The notes beneath the pieces were generated by a model, which had not been told where the DNA came from, did not search any database, and saw only the letters and a program-made list of their open reading frames with translations. The position numbers and the translations under genes were made by a program. Positions 10,690 through 22,029 of a stretch of DNA of 64,000 nucleotides are shown one piece after another; the stretch's first letter is position 1; each line of letters begins with the position of its first letter. Source of the stretch: Cydia pomonella (taxonomy: Eukaryota > Arthropoda > Insecta > Lepidoptera > Tortricidae); contig NC_084726.1 of assembly GCF_033807575.1 (NCBI RefSeq), positions 11,284,001-11,348,000 on the forward strand, in the 5' to 3' direction.

Positions 10690-10955
10690 GTTATTCATTG
10701 CATATACCAACGACATCATGTCGCTAGACCTTAAAAATAGTGAAGTTTTATGTTACGCCGATGACACAGCCATAGTGTTTCATGTTGACTCATGGCGGGA
10801 CGCCTATTATGTGGCTACAGCAGGGTTACAACGACTATCCACTTGGCTAAACCAGAATCTTTTAACCCTTAATACTGACAAATCAAAATTTATCGGATTT
10901 CATAAAACAGCAGCATCATGTCCTCCACCTGCCTTTTCTTGTCTTAAAATTCACA
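10690..10955 (+). pseudogene. Jockey-like RT fragment with YADD box
   Basis: Encodes an RT palm fragment LCYADDTAIVF followed by GLQRLSTWLNQNLLTLNTDK. It starts mid-domain (LFIAYTNDI) and stops abruptly near 10955. There the open frame continues into the pre-RT region of a different LINE, so the single frame 10718-11236 is a chimera of two truncated elements. Confidence 0.7.
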
Positions 10956-13387
10956 GTCACATTTGCATAACACCGCCTACCTCTGCGTGCTCCTGTGACG
11001 TACGTACTTTAGATAATTGTCTTACTTTTTTGTATGATACTTTTAAAAAAATAGGAAATAAGTTTGTTCCGAGTAAAGAAATTAAATCCAATTCATATCC
11101 TGCCTGGTTTTCACTACCGCTAATTAAAGCTATCAAAGAAAAACATAAATATCTAAATAAATATAAAAAATACAATAATAAATCAGACTTAGTTTCGTTT
11201 AACATTCTAAGAGACAGTAAAGAGAATGGAGCGTGAATGTTATGATACCTACATAAATCGTGTAGAGAGCAATATAGCCAAAAACCCAAAGTAGTTTTGG
11301 TCATTTATTAAATCTCGGTCTAATTCTCGCGGTTTACCTAGTAGTTTAAAATATAACGGTAAATTATTTAACTCGGGTACGGATATATGTAACGCCTTCT
11401 CGGATTACTTCTCGACAAGCTTTTTAGCACCAAACAATAGTAATTTAATACCTACAAGTTCTAGCTTACCATCAGCACCAAGTGCGACCCTATCTAATAT
11501 AGAAGTAAAACCTACCGAGCTCACTAATATCTTACTTAAACTCGACCCATCCAAGTCTGCCGGCCCCGATGACCTGCCTGCATTATTTTTAATTAATTGC
11601 GCTGAAAGTTTAATTACCCCTATTACGTTATTATTCAAGCGCTCCTTCTCCGAGTGTTATGTACCGTCTATTTGGAAATCTGCATGTATTACTCCAGTTC
11701 ATAAAAAGGACCTAAAACAGATTAACTAATACTTAATTACCGCCCTATTTCTAAATTATGCATTCTATCAAAAATTCTTTAAAAAGTTGTCTATAATCAA
11801 GTTTACGCAGCCCTAAAAAATTGTTTTAGACAGAACCAGCACGGCTTCCTTCAGCGCCGATCCACAGTGTCCAACCTGGTTCTCTTAAATGAATATGTCA
11901 CCGACGCAATGGACAAGGGTCATCAAGTAGACGTGATATATACTGATTACAGTAAATGTTTTGACAGAATTAATCATGCCACATTGCTATTAAAATTATA
12001 TGAAATAGGTATTCATGGGGACTTGCTCAGGTGGTTTTCCTCTTACATAGATAACAGGTGTCAGGCTGTTGTCGTTAATAATTATATGTCAGGGTGGGTT
12101 AAAGTTTTCAGTGGCGTCCCTCAGGGGTCGCTGCTCGGGCCATTGCTGTTTAATATATTTATTAACGATATCAGTAAATGCTTCGTTCACTCTGAACTTC
12201 TCTGCTTCGCAGATGATATGAAGATTTTCAAAAATGTTAAATCGATTCAGGATTCATTACTTATTCAATCAGACCTCGTGCGTCTAGATGAATACTGCCG
12301 CACTAATAAATTAGATCTCAACCCATCCAAATGTATTTCAATTACATTCTCGCGCCAACGAAATATCGTCCCCTTTACTTATTCACTTAAGGGACCCTGA
12401 GCACGGCTAGTTCAGTGAGAGACTTGGGTGTGGTTCATGACTCCAAACTTTTGTTTGATAAACATATTGATGGCATAGTAAGCAACGCTTTGAGAGCTCT
12501 AGGATTCTTAATGCGAAACTCCGCCCACTTCACCCAAGCTAAGACTCTTAAAGTTTTATATTGTGCTTTAGTTAGAAGTAAACTTGAATATGCTTCCCAA
12601 ATTTGGAATCCTTGTTATAATACGTACATTGACAGGATTGAACGCATTCAGAAAAAGTTTCTGAAATACTTAAGTTTTAAGCTTAAAAGTCCGTATCACT
12701 CTAATGACTACCTAAGCACTTGCATAAAACACCATCTAATTCCTTTACAAAAACGTCGCGAAATCGCTGATATAACTTATATACTTAATATCACCACTGG
12801 CAATATTGATTGTCCACAACTTCTTTCTAAACTTTCGTTCAATACGCCCACTCGGTCTAAAAGATTTTATCCCCCCCTTTCAGTTAAACGCACTTTATCT
12901 AATTATAGGCAAAATAGTTTCCTGTGTCGCGCAGCTCGTAACTTGAATAATTTGTCGAAGGATCTAGATATTGACGTTTTTAATTGCTCAATCCCTAGTG
13001 TAAGGCGCAATCTAGTCAATCAATGCTTCTAAATAACATGTTGCAGGTAGTGATATGCTATGGAGTGTGATCTGTAACTTTAATGTATTTGAGCCCGGTC
13101 CATGATGTTCATCTAAATGCGAATATAAGTTGTTTATCTTAGTGTAATTTCATAAGTTATAAGTGTTCTTGCTTATTGCTCATATCTATTTCTTGGTCTC
13201 TCTTTTTTTATTAATTGTAACCTTGATATATTTCATATTGTAATATCTTGTGTCACATGTGCTTTTGTATCTAGTGTGTATTTTGTTATTATATATACAG
13301 TTTCTATTTGCGAGTTCCTGTAATTGGCTCTGTACTACTATCTAAAAAGTTTAATGTATTTTTTATAGCTGTTGGAATTCCTTGTAT
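10955..13387 (+). pseudogene. Jockey/CR1-type LINE, ORF2 with several breaks
   Basis: Order along the element: linker region ending RDSKENGA (11236), frames continuing in shifted phase to about 11730 (SAGPDDLPALF, then ITPVHKKD), RT fingers/palm at 11867-12400 with VIYTDYSKCFDRINH (motif A), GVPQGSLLGPLLFNIF and CFADDMKIF (the catalytic box reads FADD). The thumb and C-terminus run 12415-13032 (VRDLGVVHDSKLLFDKHI, YCALVRSKLEYASQIWNP) and end at TAA 13032. At least three frameshifts or stops (near 11236, 11730 and 12400) abolish a full ORF2. Low-coding-density 3' UTR runs to an (AT)n tract at 13388. The start at 11867 used by an uninterrupted frame is a GTG, not a real initiation site. Confidence 0.75.
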
Positions 13388-13389
13388 AA

Positions 13390-13442
<53 letters not shown>
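13388..13442. repeat. (AT)n microsatellite
   Basis: Over 25 uninterrupted AT units at the 3' end of the LINE, probably expanded from its tail. Confidence 0.9.
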
Positions 13443-13444
<2 letters not shown>

Positions 13445-14097
13445 TCTGTCGTCAGCCTAATCTACAAGACATGATACTAAAAAGAGTGTACAAAATTCCC
13501 AAGCCCCCTGTTAAAACTGCTTTTGCTATGAGATTCTCGGCTTATCTCTTTCCGCATTTATACAATAAATTAGTAAAAATCTGCGACATAAGGCACTGTA
13601 ACTTAACTGAAGCAAAAAGGCATATCCAACCCCTACTAATTTCTTGGAACTATGATGAGTCAGAGGATATTTTGAAATGACTGTAGTAGACCACAATATT
13701 CAATTGCGTCTGCTCCCGAAAGATGAATAACTTGTACAGCTACATTTCTTTACTTTTGTTTTCTCTCACATTTCGTAGTTATACACACGCACATATTCAT
13801 ACATACATACTCACATACATACACACATACCCTCACATAAACACTTTCACTTACATACAACTTACTGAGACCTTTTTAACTGTTTTGGGCTTAGTTTGAT
13901 AGTTAGTCATATAATAAAAAAATCTTATTTAATTTAGCTTTAACAATAATGTATTCTGATAAAATGAGAACCGCACCATTTCGATACTTCTCTCAGATTC
14001 CCACGTGACAGGCTGAGCCTAGTGTGGGGATCAATGTACTAATGGACTTGTAATGCCAAATTCTTGAAATAAATACATTATTCTATTCTATTCTATA
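13441..14097 (+). pseudogene. LINE 3' end: C-terminal codons, UTR and ATTCT tail
   Basis: The first 79 codons contain LKRVYKIPKPPVKTAF and FPHLYNKLVKICDIRHC and end at TGA 13680. They resemble the C-terminal tail of a LINE ORF2. The UTR carries ACATACATAC-type repeats and ends at AATAAATACATT followed by an (ATTCT)n tail at 14078-14093. 5'-truncated. Confidence 0.5.
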
Positions 14098-14440
14098 TGA
14101 AATTTACATTATTTAACTAATATTTAATGTTCTACCCCTTTTTATGATTAAGGGGGGTTAATGTACGTAGACTAATAACGAGTAAAATTTTGTGAAGTTT
14201 TAGTTAAATCAATGGATGTTCATGGTTCTACCATAGAAATTATTGAATTCGGGACACTACACCAAAATTAGACTTCCAGCGAATAATTTTTTTTAATAAA
14301 ATATCAATAACTCCTAAGTATAATATTTTGTGATTTAGCTTAAGATTATAATTTGTGTAAGGTTTTCAGAAAAAAATACCATTCTGAAACAATTAGTCCA
14401 CACTGTCATTATCAGCTGTGCCGCAAAAAAAAATTGTTTA
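14098..14440. other. No recognised feature
   Basis: AT-rich sequence with no motif, repeat match or coding pattern that I can support. Confidence 0.4.
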
Positions 14441-14545
14441 GATAATCACCCATCATCATGATGATATTGGTTCAGCGGTTTAAGCGCGACGAGATAACAG
14501 AGAGACAGACAGAGATACATGTGTTTATAATATAGTAAGGATAGG
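14440..14545 (+). repeat. 3' tail of a dispersed retroposon
   Basis: GGTTCAGCGGTTTAAGCG followed by AGAGACAGACAGAG and ATAATATAGTAAGGAT is a common 3' terminal block of insect retroposons whose other end resembles ACTAGCTGTGCCCGCGGC (see 33838). Confidence 0.4.
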
Positions 14546-14669
14546 ATTTTTTTTTCTTGCATTAGAAAAGCTAATTTATCACAACTAATTAAAGTTTATA
14601 CGGCATACGCTATCAGCTGTCAAATTTACAAAAAAAAATGCTAATTTGTTTCATGTTGTTTCATGTAAC

Positions 14670-15055
14670 GCCTCCTATATGTTTGCATTTGTTTAACATG
14701 CACGCCGCACGCCCCGCCCGGCTGGACGCCTAACTTGAGTGTCCACTCAGGCCTTACTTTTACTTACACTAACTTACGCTAAATCAATTTGAGTAGTACC
14801 TAGTGTCCCGTTCTACGTTACGTTACCATAATACTCAGTAGCATTTTAAAATATTTAATTGTAACTCAATACTTTAAAGTGGTTGCATCCCCATATCCTT
14901 GCCCTTAGTCCATACAATCAGTTAAAATATGTAATTGTTTCTTCTAATAATGATTAATAGTTTAAAATGAATTATTTTTTAAATATATTTTTAATTTTAT
15001 AGGACCCTTCCCAGGATGTACAGAAACAGTTTTTTTTTTTTTTATTGATATAAGA
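14670..15055 (+). repeat. Long duplicated segment, copy 1 (with 19300-19690)
   Basis: Starts with the right half of the GC-rich MITE (CACGCCGCACGCCCCGCCCG, ending GTCCACTCAGGCCTTA at 14757). It continues through ATCAATTTGAGTAGTACC and GGTTGCATCC to TTTAATTTTATAG and TATAAGATACAG. It aligns over most of its length with 19300-19690. After 15055 it is interrupted by a minus-strand LINE and appears to resume at about 17092 (TTATTTATTTACAAG). Confidence 0.65.
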
Positions 15056-17091
15056 TACAGCAGCAGATTTGCTAGCAGAATGAAAAAATAATAATGTATG
15101 GGTAATAATGTATGGGTTTGTCGTTATTTATGTATATATTATAAGAAATATAAGTATGTATATTTATGTATGTATGTATTATGTATATATGCTCTCCTGA
15201 CCGTTTTCGGCCACGGCGACTGCTTCTACTCCTTTTTTGGCGTTCATGTGCTCTCGTGTGGCTGACGTAGCCGATCTTGTTGGCAAAGACCCGTGCGCAC
15301 AACGGGCACGAGAGGACACCATCAATATAATTATAGCTGATCACCGCTGGTGGTCGGGCTTTCAGCTCATCCCTCTTGTCGTCCAGATTTGTTTGACGAC
15401 GGGATTCAAAAATATCCGTAAACCGCGTTTCTTAAACAAAGATCTCCACCCAGGGCGGTTGGCGGCCTGCTTTTCCCACTGTAGGGGCTCAATGTCGCAG
15501 TTCTTCATATGGCGTTTAAGCACGTCCTTGTACCTGAGGAGTTGTCCGCCTTGCTTTCGCTTGCCTTCCTCCAACTCGGAATAAAAGACGCGCTTAGCCA
15601 CTCGACCCTCCACCATTCTTGAAACGTGGCCGCTCCAACTGTCGTCGCATGAGGTAGACTTCGATTCCACCCACGGATTCGATTCCACGGCTCTCCGTAG
15701 GACTTCGGTGTTCCGCACTCGGTCGGACCAACTGATCTTTAGGATCTTACGGAGGCATTTAAGATCGAATCGGTCTAGTGTGCGGATGTGACGACGATAT
15801 ACGGTCCACGTTTCAGAGGAGTACAGTATGTTGGGCAACACTACCGCCATGTATATGGAGATCTTTGTAGCTAGCTTTAGGTCATGCGAGCGGATGACCT
15901 TGGCATCCAGCTTACCGAATACTGCAGCAGCAGCTCCGATCCTGCTGTTGATCTCCGCATCAAAGTCGCACGAAGATGTTACCGTGCTCCCCAGGTAACG
16001 GAACTTGGTTACCTGCTTCAACAAATCTTCGCCAAGTGTGACTGTCAGATTTTCCCGACCATGAATGTCCAGAGACATAACTTCTGTCTTCTTCACACTG
16101 ACCTTTAGGCCAAACTTGCAGCAAGATTGATGAAAGTCAGTGACAAGCTGCTGAAGGTCACCTGGGGACTCCGAAAGAAAGCATAAGTCGTCCGCATACA
16201 TGATCTCGGAGACCACAGCGTACGAGACTTTAGTGCGTGCCTTAAACCTAGCTAGGTGGAAGAGATTGCCGTCGGTGCGAAAGCGGATGCGAATTCCTCT
16301 CGGTGCATTTGGACTTTGCAAAACTTCACGGACAACTACTGCGAAGTATAGGGCGAAAAGTGTAGGTGCCAGCACGCACCCCTGCTTTACCCCACAGGTA
16401 ACGGGGAAAAAGCTCGACTCATCGACACCTACAGCGACGCAGCATTCCATGTCATCATACAAGAGTCTCACGAGGCGTATGAATTTATCTGTGCATCCTA
16501 ACTTTGCCAACATCATCCACAGGGCTTCACGGGGAACACTGTCAAATGCCTTCTCAAGTTCAACAAATCAGAGGTACAAATTTTGAACCTGTTCTCTGCT
16601 TTTCTCTTGCAGTTGACGCAATGAGAAGATGGCCTCACAGGTTCCCCGATCAGGTCGGAACCCGAACTATGTTTTAGGCAAAATCTCTTCAGAGAGCTTC
16701 ATAAGGCGGTTAAGAGGGATTTTGGCAAAGACTTTTCGGGGAGCTGTTAAGAGTGAGATACCACGATAAGAGTTGCAGTCAGCACGGTCACCTTTGTTCT
16801 TGTAGAGGGCCTTAATTCGAGATATTTCAAAGGTTTTTGGGACACGTTCTTCCTCCCACATACGAACAAATAGCGACCATATAGACGCGTGCAACTCATC
16901 ACATCCGTATTTCAGCAGCTCGCCTGGTATAAAGTCAATGCCAACCGAGCCCTGTATTGCCACCACCTCGCTTTGGTTTCCCGAGTAAGCCTTTTCAGCT
17001 CCAGATCACTTTGCTTTATATCTGCTATACTTCCCCCTTGTCGAGTGTCAGTCCTGTGTCGCCGCAGTAGACGTCTGTGTTTGCACAACAG
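15056..17091 (-). pseudogene. LINE with C2H2 C-terminus, 5'-truncated
   Basis: Read on the minus strand: 16966-16667 is the start of RT (NKGDRADCNSYRGISLLTAP). A frameshift near 16662 and a stop near 16571 precede 16516-15362, with motif B (GVKQGCVLAPTLFALYF), YADDLCF and thumb YLGSTVTSSCDFDAEI. The C-terminal region has WSGHVSRM and LLRYKDVLKRH. A last segment, 15344-15072, has a zinc-finger-like CPLCARVFANKIGYVSH…H. This layout (RT plus terminal C2H2) matches RTE-related LINEs, though clade is uncertain. TTATTTATTTACAAG near 17092 and 17112 may be a target duplication. The 5' portion with endonuclease is missing. A related C-terminus is at 44787-45137. Confidence 0.75.
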
Positions 17092-17397
17092 TTATTTATT
17101 TACAAGTACCAATAGTTATTTATTTACAAGCTTTTATTTAACTTACCCTGTTAGTATGTAAGTTTTGCATAATTAGACGTAATATTTGACAAATAAAACA
17201 TGCAAAAAATACGCGGCCTCTTCAAAGTGATTTTGATCCCCATTTATTTATTTTTCTTTTGCACATGTTTGACTCTTACATAAAACTAATCTGGGTCTTT
17301 TATCTTTCTTTATGTACATACGACATAACAACAACACAACTTGATTGAAACAAACGACACATAGTCCATATTTTATGTGTGTAATAATATATAATTT

Positions 17398-17636
17398 GAC
17401 GACCGGTTTGGCCTAGTGGGTAGTGACCCTGCCTACGAAGCTGATGGTCCAAAATAGTCGATAAAACTTGTAAATTGGCTAAGTCTCTGTATTTTGTTGG
17501 ATAATTAACAATCCATCAAAAATACAGATATTTTTTGCATGCTTGTTTAAGTAGAATATGGAGAACTTGTACATACTATATTTTTAACAACCCTATGTAA
17601 CCCGTATTCCGCAAATAAAATTCATTCATTCATTCA
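17398..17636 (+). mobile_element. SINE head joined to a different tail
   Basis: The tRNA-like head GACGACCGGTTTGGCCTAGT … GAAGCTGATGGTCC matches SINEs at 33557 and 38382. The B-box and body are replaced by other AT-rich sequence ending in an (ATTC)n tail. Either a chimeric retroposon or a deleted copy. Confidence 0.6.
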
Positions 17637-18084
17637 TATAACTCATGTGTATTGGACTGCCAAAATTGCATCCGTACACGTTTTACCAAACCTACTTGTT
17701 CGATGGCAGTGAAAAATAAGCGTGTTACCGAAAAGTACCCTAACTTTGAAGGGTATTAACTAAAGTACGAACTTGTCGGAGAAATATATGCTGGTGATAA
17801 ATAAAGTTCTAATAAAGTAGGTTCATACAAATAAATGATTGTATCTATTTTATTAATGTTACATTGATTTTTACAATCCAGCCGCGTATTCGTGTCTAAC
17901 GACAATCCTAAAATATACAAGTAGTAAATAAAGTCGCGATCTAAATTTTTATATAATTATATTACTTCTTGATCAGTACAAAACAAGCTTTCAAATCATG
18001 GGTAACTTTTTTTTAAAGCTTTGTATTACTTTTTATCAGTCAAAACCTTTGTGACAGAACGTATGACCTGACTAAGTACATATG
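17637..18084. other. No recognised feature
   Basis: AT-rich, no supported gene or element. Confidence 0.4.
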
Positions 18085-18475
18085 TGAGTCGGGTGACAAT
18101 GCAATATTATGGCACCATCGAGCTGATCTGATGATGGAGACAGGAAGTGACCATAGGAAATCTGTGATGAAACAACGCAACCTAATTTTGTTTGGGGTTT
18201 TTCAAAAAAAGATAAAGATAAAAAAATCAATTTATTCAAGTAGGATCTGTTGGATCTCTTTTGCATAGTCAAAGTTTACATTTTATCTTAAACATGCACA
18301 ATAACAATAAAAAATGAATTAAAAGGAGTCAATAAAATAGAAGGCAATATCAAAAAAATCGTAAAATAAAAATGCATTGCCATTCCGAAATTAAATTACT
18401 TAATACTAAACTTAGAATTGTCTCGATGTGTATTAGTTACCTCAGTTGCCTGTGGTAAGAAAAGCATAGTCCGCG
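18085..18475 (-). repeat. Conserved lepidopteran repeat (possible Helitron end), interrupted
   Basis: On the minus strand it matches 37560-37790 and 29965-30150: GAGACAATTCTAACAA, AACACAATT…GGTTGCGTTG, GAGTTCCTATGG and CATCATCAGATCAGC blocks. An AT-rich insertion (about 18198-18415) separates the last block (AATTGTCTCGATG, 18416-18430). The family is abundant in moth genomes and I associate it with Helitron-like elements, but the assignment is from memory. Confidence 0.5.
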
Positions 18476-18659
18476 AGAAAGGCTTGTACCAAAAATGAAA
18501 TTTTTGTCATAATATAAAAAAAACTAAAGGAAAAAAGAACACTTGGTTTAGACACGGTGCAATTGGCTCAGAAAACGGAGTTCTTAAAAGGCCGTAGCGA
18601 TTTTTTGGATTACAATTTACGAGTACAATACGGTTGCCAAAAATTTAACTAGGCCTTGT

Positions 18660-19045
18660 CTTAAGGCTCTATGGACTTCAGCGATTCGAAATGTTCATCA
18701 CACTTGCTTGTGAAAGGTGCTAATTACCTACATGTAGGCGATAAATTCTAAACTTCGACCTAGGGCTTTAATGTATTTTTTCATCACACTTCTTGCTAGG
18801 TAATGCGGTCCGTTAATCCTAAATTTCAACCTATAAGGCTGAAATGTTCTTCCGAAAGGAGGCAGATGTTTTCATTTTTAACCTTTTTTCTGACAAGTTT
18901 GATGAAAGACATTGTACGTGCCACAGGCGGTACAGGAATAACGAACTTGTGTTAATTAAGTCGTTCCTTCGGCTTCAGGCTCCAATTCACACTCGTTCGC
19001 AATTTTTTGTTTACAGACTATAATACCTAATGTAAGCGTTTTCTA
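18660..19045 (+). repeat. Dispersed repeat paired with 21170-21345
   Basis: Shared blocks are GCGGTCCGTTAATCCTAAATTT, with TTCGACCTAGGGCT, and GGTACAGGAATAACGAACTTG (matching GGTACAGGAATTACGAACTTG at 21272). No coding pattern. Confidence 0.5.
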
Positions 19046-19084
19046 AAATAAATATTGAAATCTATGGGATCAACAAATAAAGAT

Positions 19085-19198
19085 TTGTGCTCATCGTATA
19101 CATGAATCCTTATTTGTTCCTGAGTCATGGGTATTTTCTATGAATTTAAGGTTTTATTAATATTTATATATACCTATTGTATATATCGTTGTTTAAGA
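19085..19198 (+). mobile_element. SINE body fragment
   Basis: TTTGTTCCTGAGTCATGGGT followed by TTTTCTATG and TATATATCGTTGT matches the middle of the SINEs at 33557 and 38382. Head and 3' end are missing. Confidence 0.6.
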
Positions 19199-19202
19199 CG
19201 GG

Positions 19203-19388
19203 AGGCCTGGGTGGACTCTCCTCGAAGCGGAGCGTTCGGCGGGGCGTGCAGCGTGGCGTCGGGCTCACAAGCGATGTGAGCAGCGTGCACTAAGGCCGCT
19301 CCTATACGTTTGCATTAAATAGTTTAACATGCACGCCGCACGCCCCGCCCGGCTGGACGCCCAACTCGAGCGTCCACTCAGGCCTTAC
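19203..19388. mobile_element. GC-rich MITE, uninterrupted copy
   Basis: Ends are inverted: AGGCCTGGGTGGAC and GTCCACTCAGGCCT. The interior has GGCGGGGCGTGCAGCGTGG and its inverse CACGCCGCACGCCCCGCC, so the element can fold. About 186 bp, no gene. It reveals the original layout of the split copy at 9868/14670. Confidence 0.7.
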
Positions 19389-19765
19389 ACTAAATCAATT
19401 TGAGTAGTACCTAGTGTCCCATTCTACGTTACGTTACCATAATACTCAATAGAATATAAAAATATTTAATTGTAACCCAATAATTTAAAGGGGTTGCATC
19501 CGCATATCCTTGTGCTTAGTCTATACAATCCTAAACGCATAAGATTAGAACTAATTTTAGTTAAAATATGTAAAAAAAATAATTAAATAATAATAAACAG
19601 TTCATTTTTAATATATTTTTAATTTTAGATATCCGTATCTGAGGTACTCAACGACAGTTTTTATTTTATTATATTGATTTAAGATACAGAAGTACCAATA
19701 GTTATTTATTTACAACGGGTGGGTACTATTAGAAGCTTTTATTTAACTTGCCCTGTTAGTATGTA
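19300..19765 (+). repeat. Long duplicated segment, copy 2 (with 14670-15055 and 17092-17165)
   Basis: Aligns with 14670-15055 and then with 17092-17165 (GTACCAATAGTTATTTATTT, CCTGTTAGTATGTAAGTTT). The LINE found in copy 1 is absent here, so this is the unoccupied version. Confidence 0.6.
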
Positions 19766-20186
19766 AGTTTGTTAGTTAGTGAAAAAAAAAGCATACCTTC
19801 AAATCCACAGCTTCAAATCCGGCTTCATCTTAAACTATGTATTTTAAAAAAAAGTAAAGAAATATTATTCTTTACGTCTATTGGAGCACCGTTTACTTAC
19901 TCACGAAATATACGAGTTTATTCGTTTTCACGCTCAACAAAAACTTTAAAGTCGATTTACTCAAAACTATGTTTTTTGAGATAGCAGAGATACGTCTGAC
20001 GCAGCAGACCCCTGAACACTGAACTAGCAGCATTCTTAGTGCCCGTAAGGCCCATCCTTACCCAGATACGAGTATGTGTCAACGATGCCCACATGTAAAA
20101 TTCGACGCCGGCCGAATTAAGACACAAAGCTAAAATTATATTATTGGTTCTTTTCCAGATGTCCGAAAAGGTGCTATTAATTAATA
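19766..20186. other. No recognised feature
   Basis: AT-rich with two short unrelated open frames (71 and 81 codons), neither with a recognisable domain. Confidence 0.35.
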
Positions 20187-20641
20187 ATACATTACGATAC
20201 AAGTGCGAAAAATAGGAAATTCGTAACGAGTGGCGATAAATTAAAACACGACCGAGGGGAATGTTTTAAATCGTCATGAGTTGCGAATTACCTATTCGCA
20301 CATGTATCGTACAACGTTTTACAGTACATATGACCCTTTAAATGTTCGTCATAGTTGCATAATATGCTAATTTACGCACTAGTGCGGAAAATTAGTACCA
20401 TATGTACTGTAATAGTACATTACGATACAAGTGCGAAAAATAGGAAATTCGAAACGAGTGGCGATAAATTAAAACACGACCGAAGGGAGTGTTTTAAATC
20501 GACACGAGTTGCGAATTACCTATTCGCACATGTATCGTACAACGTTTTACAGTACATATGGCCCTTTAAATGTTCGACACAGTAACGTAATATGCTACTT
20601 CTCGCACTAGTGCTATAAAGTAGCCCCATATGTACTGTAAA
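20187..20641. mobile_element. Tandem pair of foldback (double-hairpin) elements
   Basis: Two head-to-tail copies, 20187-20412 and 20413-20641. In each, ACGATACAAGTGCGAAAA pairs with the later TATTCGCACATGTATCGT, making an imperfect stem of about 117 bp (20422-20538 in copy 2) centred on ACGACCGAAGGGAGTG. A second palindrome (ACAGTACATATGG … CCATATGTACTGT) encloses GCACTAGTGC. Other copies: 55262-55494 (inverted), part at 51845-51992, and a fragment at 59960-60005. A 60-odd-residue frame recurs in copies, probably only because the DNA is conserved. Confidence 0.75.
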
Positions 20642-20721
20642 TGGTTTTATAAAACGCTGTTTTCTATATTTTAATTGAGTAAATGGTGTAGGAAGTAAGT
20701 ACGTGACCAACACTAAGCAAT

Positions 20722-20815
20722 GTTATTTATTCAAACTTTATTGCACAAAATACAAAAAAATAATGTACAAATGGCGGACTTAATGCCTAATGGCATTCTC
20801 TACCAATCAATCATT
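20722..20815 (-). mobile_element. LINE 3' UTR fragment
   Basis: Inverse of 53105-53185: TTTATTGCACAAAATAC, TGTACAAATGGCGGACTTAA and TGGCATTCTCTACCA. Same family as the LINE in 52430-53200. Confidence 0.65.
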
Positions 20816-21168
20816 GGACTAAACAGAAAAATGTAAAAATGGTGCAAGGAGAAAGAAAGATGATATTTATTAAAACTATATCGAAGACAACTGAAAAACT
20901 TGATACAATACATATAAAATACACAAATAAAAATACCAACATATATACAATAAAATTAACATACTACTACATATTTTACGCAATGTTATATATTTTCAGT
21001 TTTCAGAATGCTGTTTGGGAATTTTGGGATATGTATATTGTCATTTCATACTTAATATTATTATTTAATTTATCCAGTATTGCCGTAAAGTAATTTTAGC
21101 CTGACTTGATGTGTTTTAAACTAATTAGTAAGTCCTGTAATTAAACATCTTCGTCACATTTGTTATTA
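20816..21168. other. No recognised feature
   Basis: Very AT-rich; an 84-codon frame rich in Tyr/Ile/Lys has no supporting motif. Confidence 0.35.
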
Positions 21169-21169
21169 C

Positions 21170-21345
21170 ACGTAAGCGATGCGGTCCGTAAATCCTAAAT
21201 TTCGACCTAGGGCTGTAATTGTGTTTTTCCCTTTATTTTCCTTGCAAAGCAATACATAGTTTGTGCCACGGATGGTACAGGAATTACGAACTTGTGTTCA
21301 ATCACATTTGATCGTCAATTCTTGTTTGCTGGTAAATTCAGTGGG
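21170..21345 (+). repeat. Dispersed repeat (copy of 18770-19000)
   Basis: Contains GCGGTCCGTAAATCCTAAAT, TTCGACCTAGGGCTGTAAT and GTGCCACGGATGGTACAGG, as at 18807-18945. Confidence 0.5.
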
Positions 21346-21524
21346 ATATACACTTAAGTTAGTTACAAGTACTAAAGGTACGCAAAAAAAAAAATACAAA
21401 GTATACGCCAAAAAAAATTATATAAAAAAATAACATTTTTCAGAGGTTGGAATGCGAAATTATTTACCAAAACAGCGAACAGGTATATAATGTTTTGAAT
21501 GCAAACTCTTCTTCCTTTTAGTTT

Positions 21525-21615
21525 TATCTTGGCTTTTTGCCGCGGCTCATCGGAGCCTGGGATCCACTTTGCAACCAATCCTAAGAACTGGCGTTGGTAC
21601 TAGTTCACACGAAAT
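21525..21615 (-). mobile_element. RTE-like LINE 3' UTR fragment
   Basis: On the minus strand: TAGTACCAACGCCAGTTCTTAG, then CCCAGGCTCCGATGAGCCGC and GGCAAAAAGCC. Equivalent blocks occur at 48590-48690 (plus) and 57745-57800 (minus). Confidence 0.5.
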
Positions 21616-22029
21616 CAACTACCAATCACTACCTAGAGGGGAAACTAAGCCTTTCTTGTTTCAAAAAAAACAACGGGTTGCACTCCGGTAGTGCCGGCAG
21701 AAGTGAAACCTTGAATATTAACGTTGTACATTTCTGATATTTTGGAATGGTTAGGAAATAATTTTGCACAAATTGATTTAATTATCAGTATACAAGTACT
21801 ATCATTTATGTGGTAATATACAATATTCATTTATTGTGCTATCGTACACAAAATTTATATTACATTAAAAATTTAACTACTGGCTGTTCAATGACATTGT
21901 AACAGTTTTTCGATCAGGTCACATGTTCGTCTTACGAATTTTCAATCTGTCGAATCTGTCGGTCACGTGACCTGTCGCGAGTTTAACATTTTTTCCCCAT
22001 CACAAAAAGTGCGCAGCGCCGCTAAAGAA
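21616..22029. other. No recognised feature
   Basis: No gene or element supported. Confidence 0.35.

Noticed and set aside
14985..15025. Exon of the micro-exon gene (AATTTTATAG then GACCCTTCCC)
   Set aside because: Resembles the start of exon 8 but has no matching donor or frame, and lies in a repeat shared with 19610.
20355..20585. 76-residue conserved protein
   Set aside because: Conserved only because the foldback DNA is conserved; no independent coding evidence.
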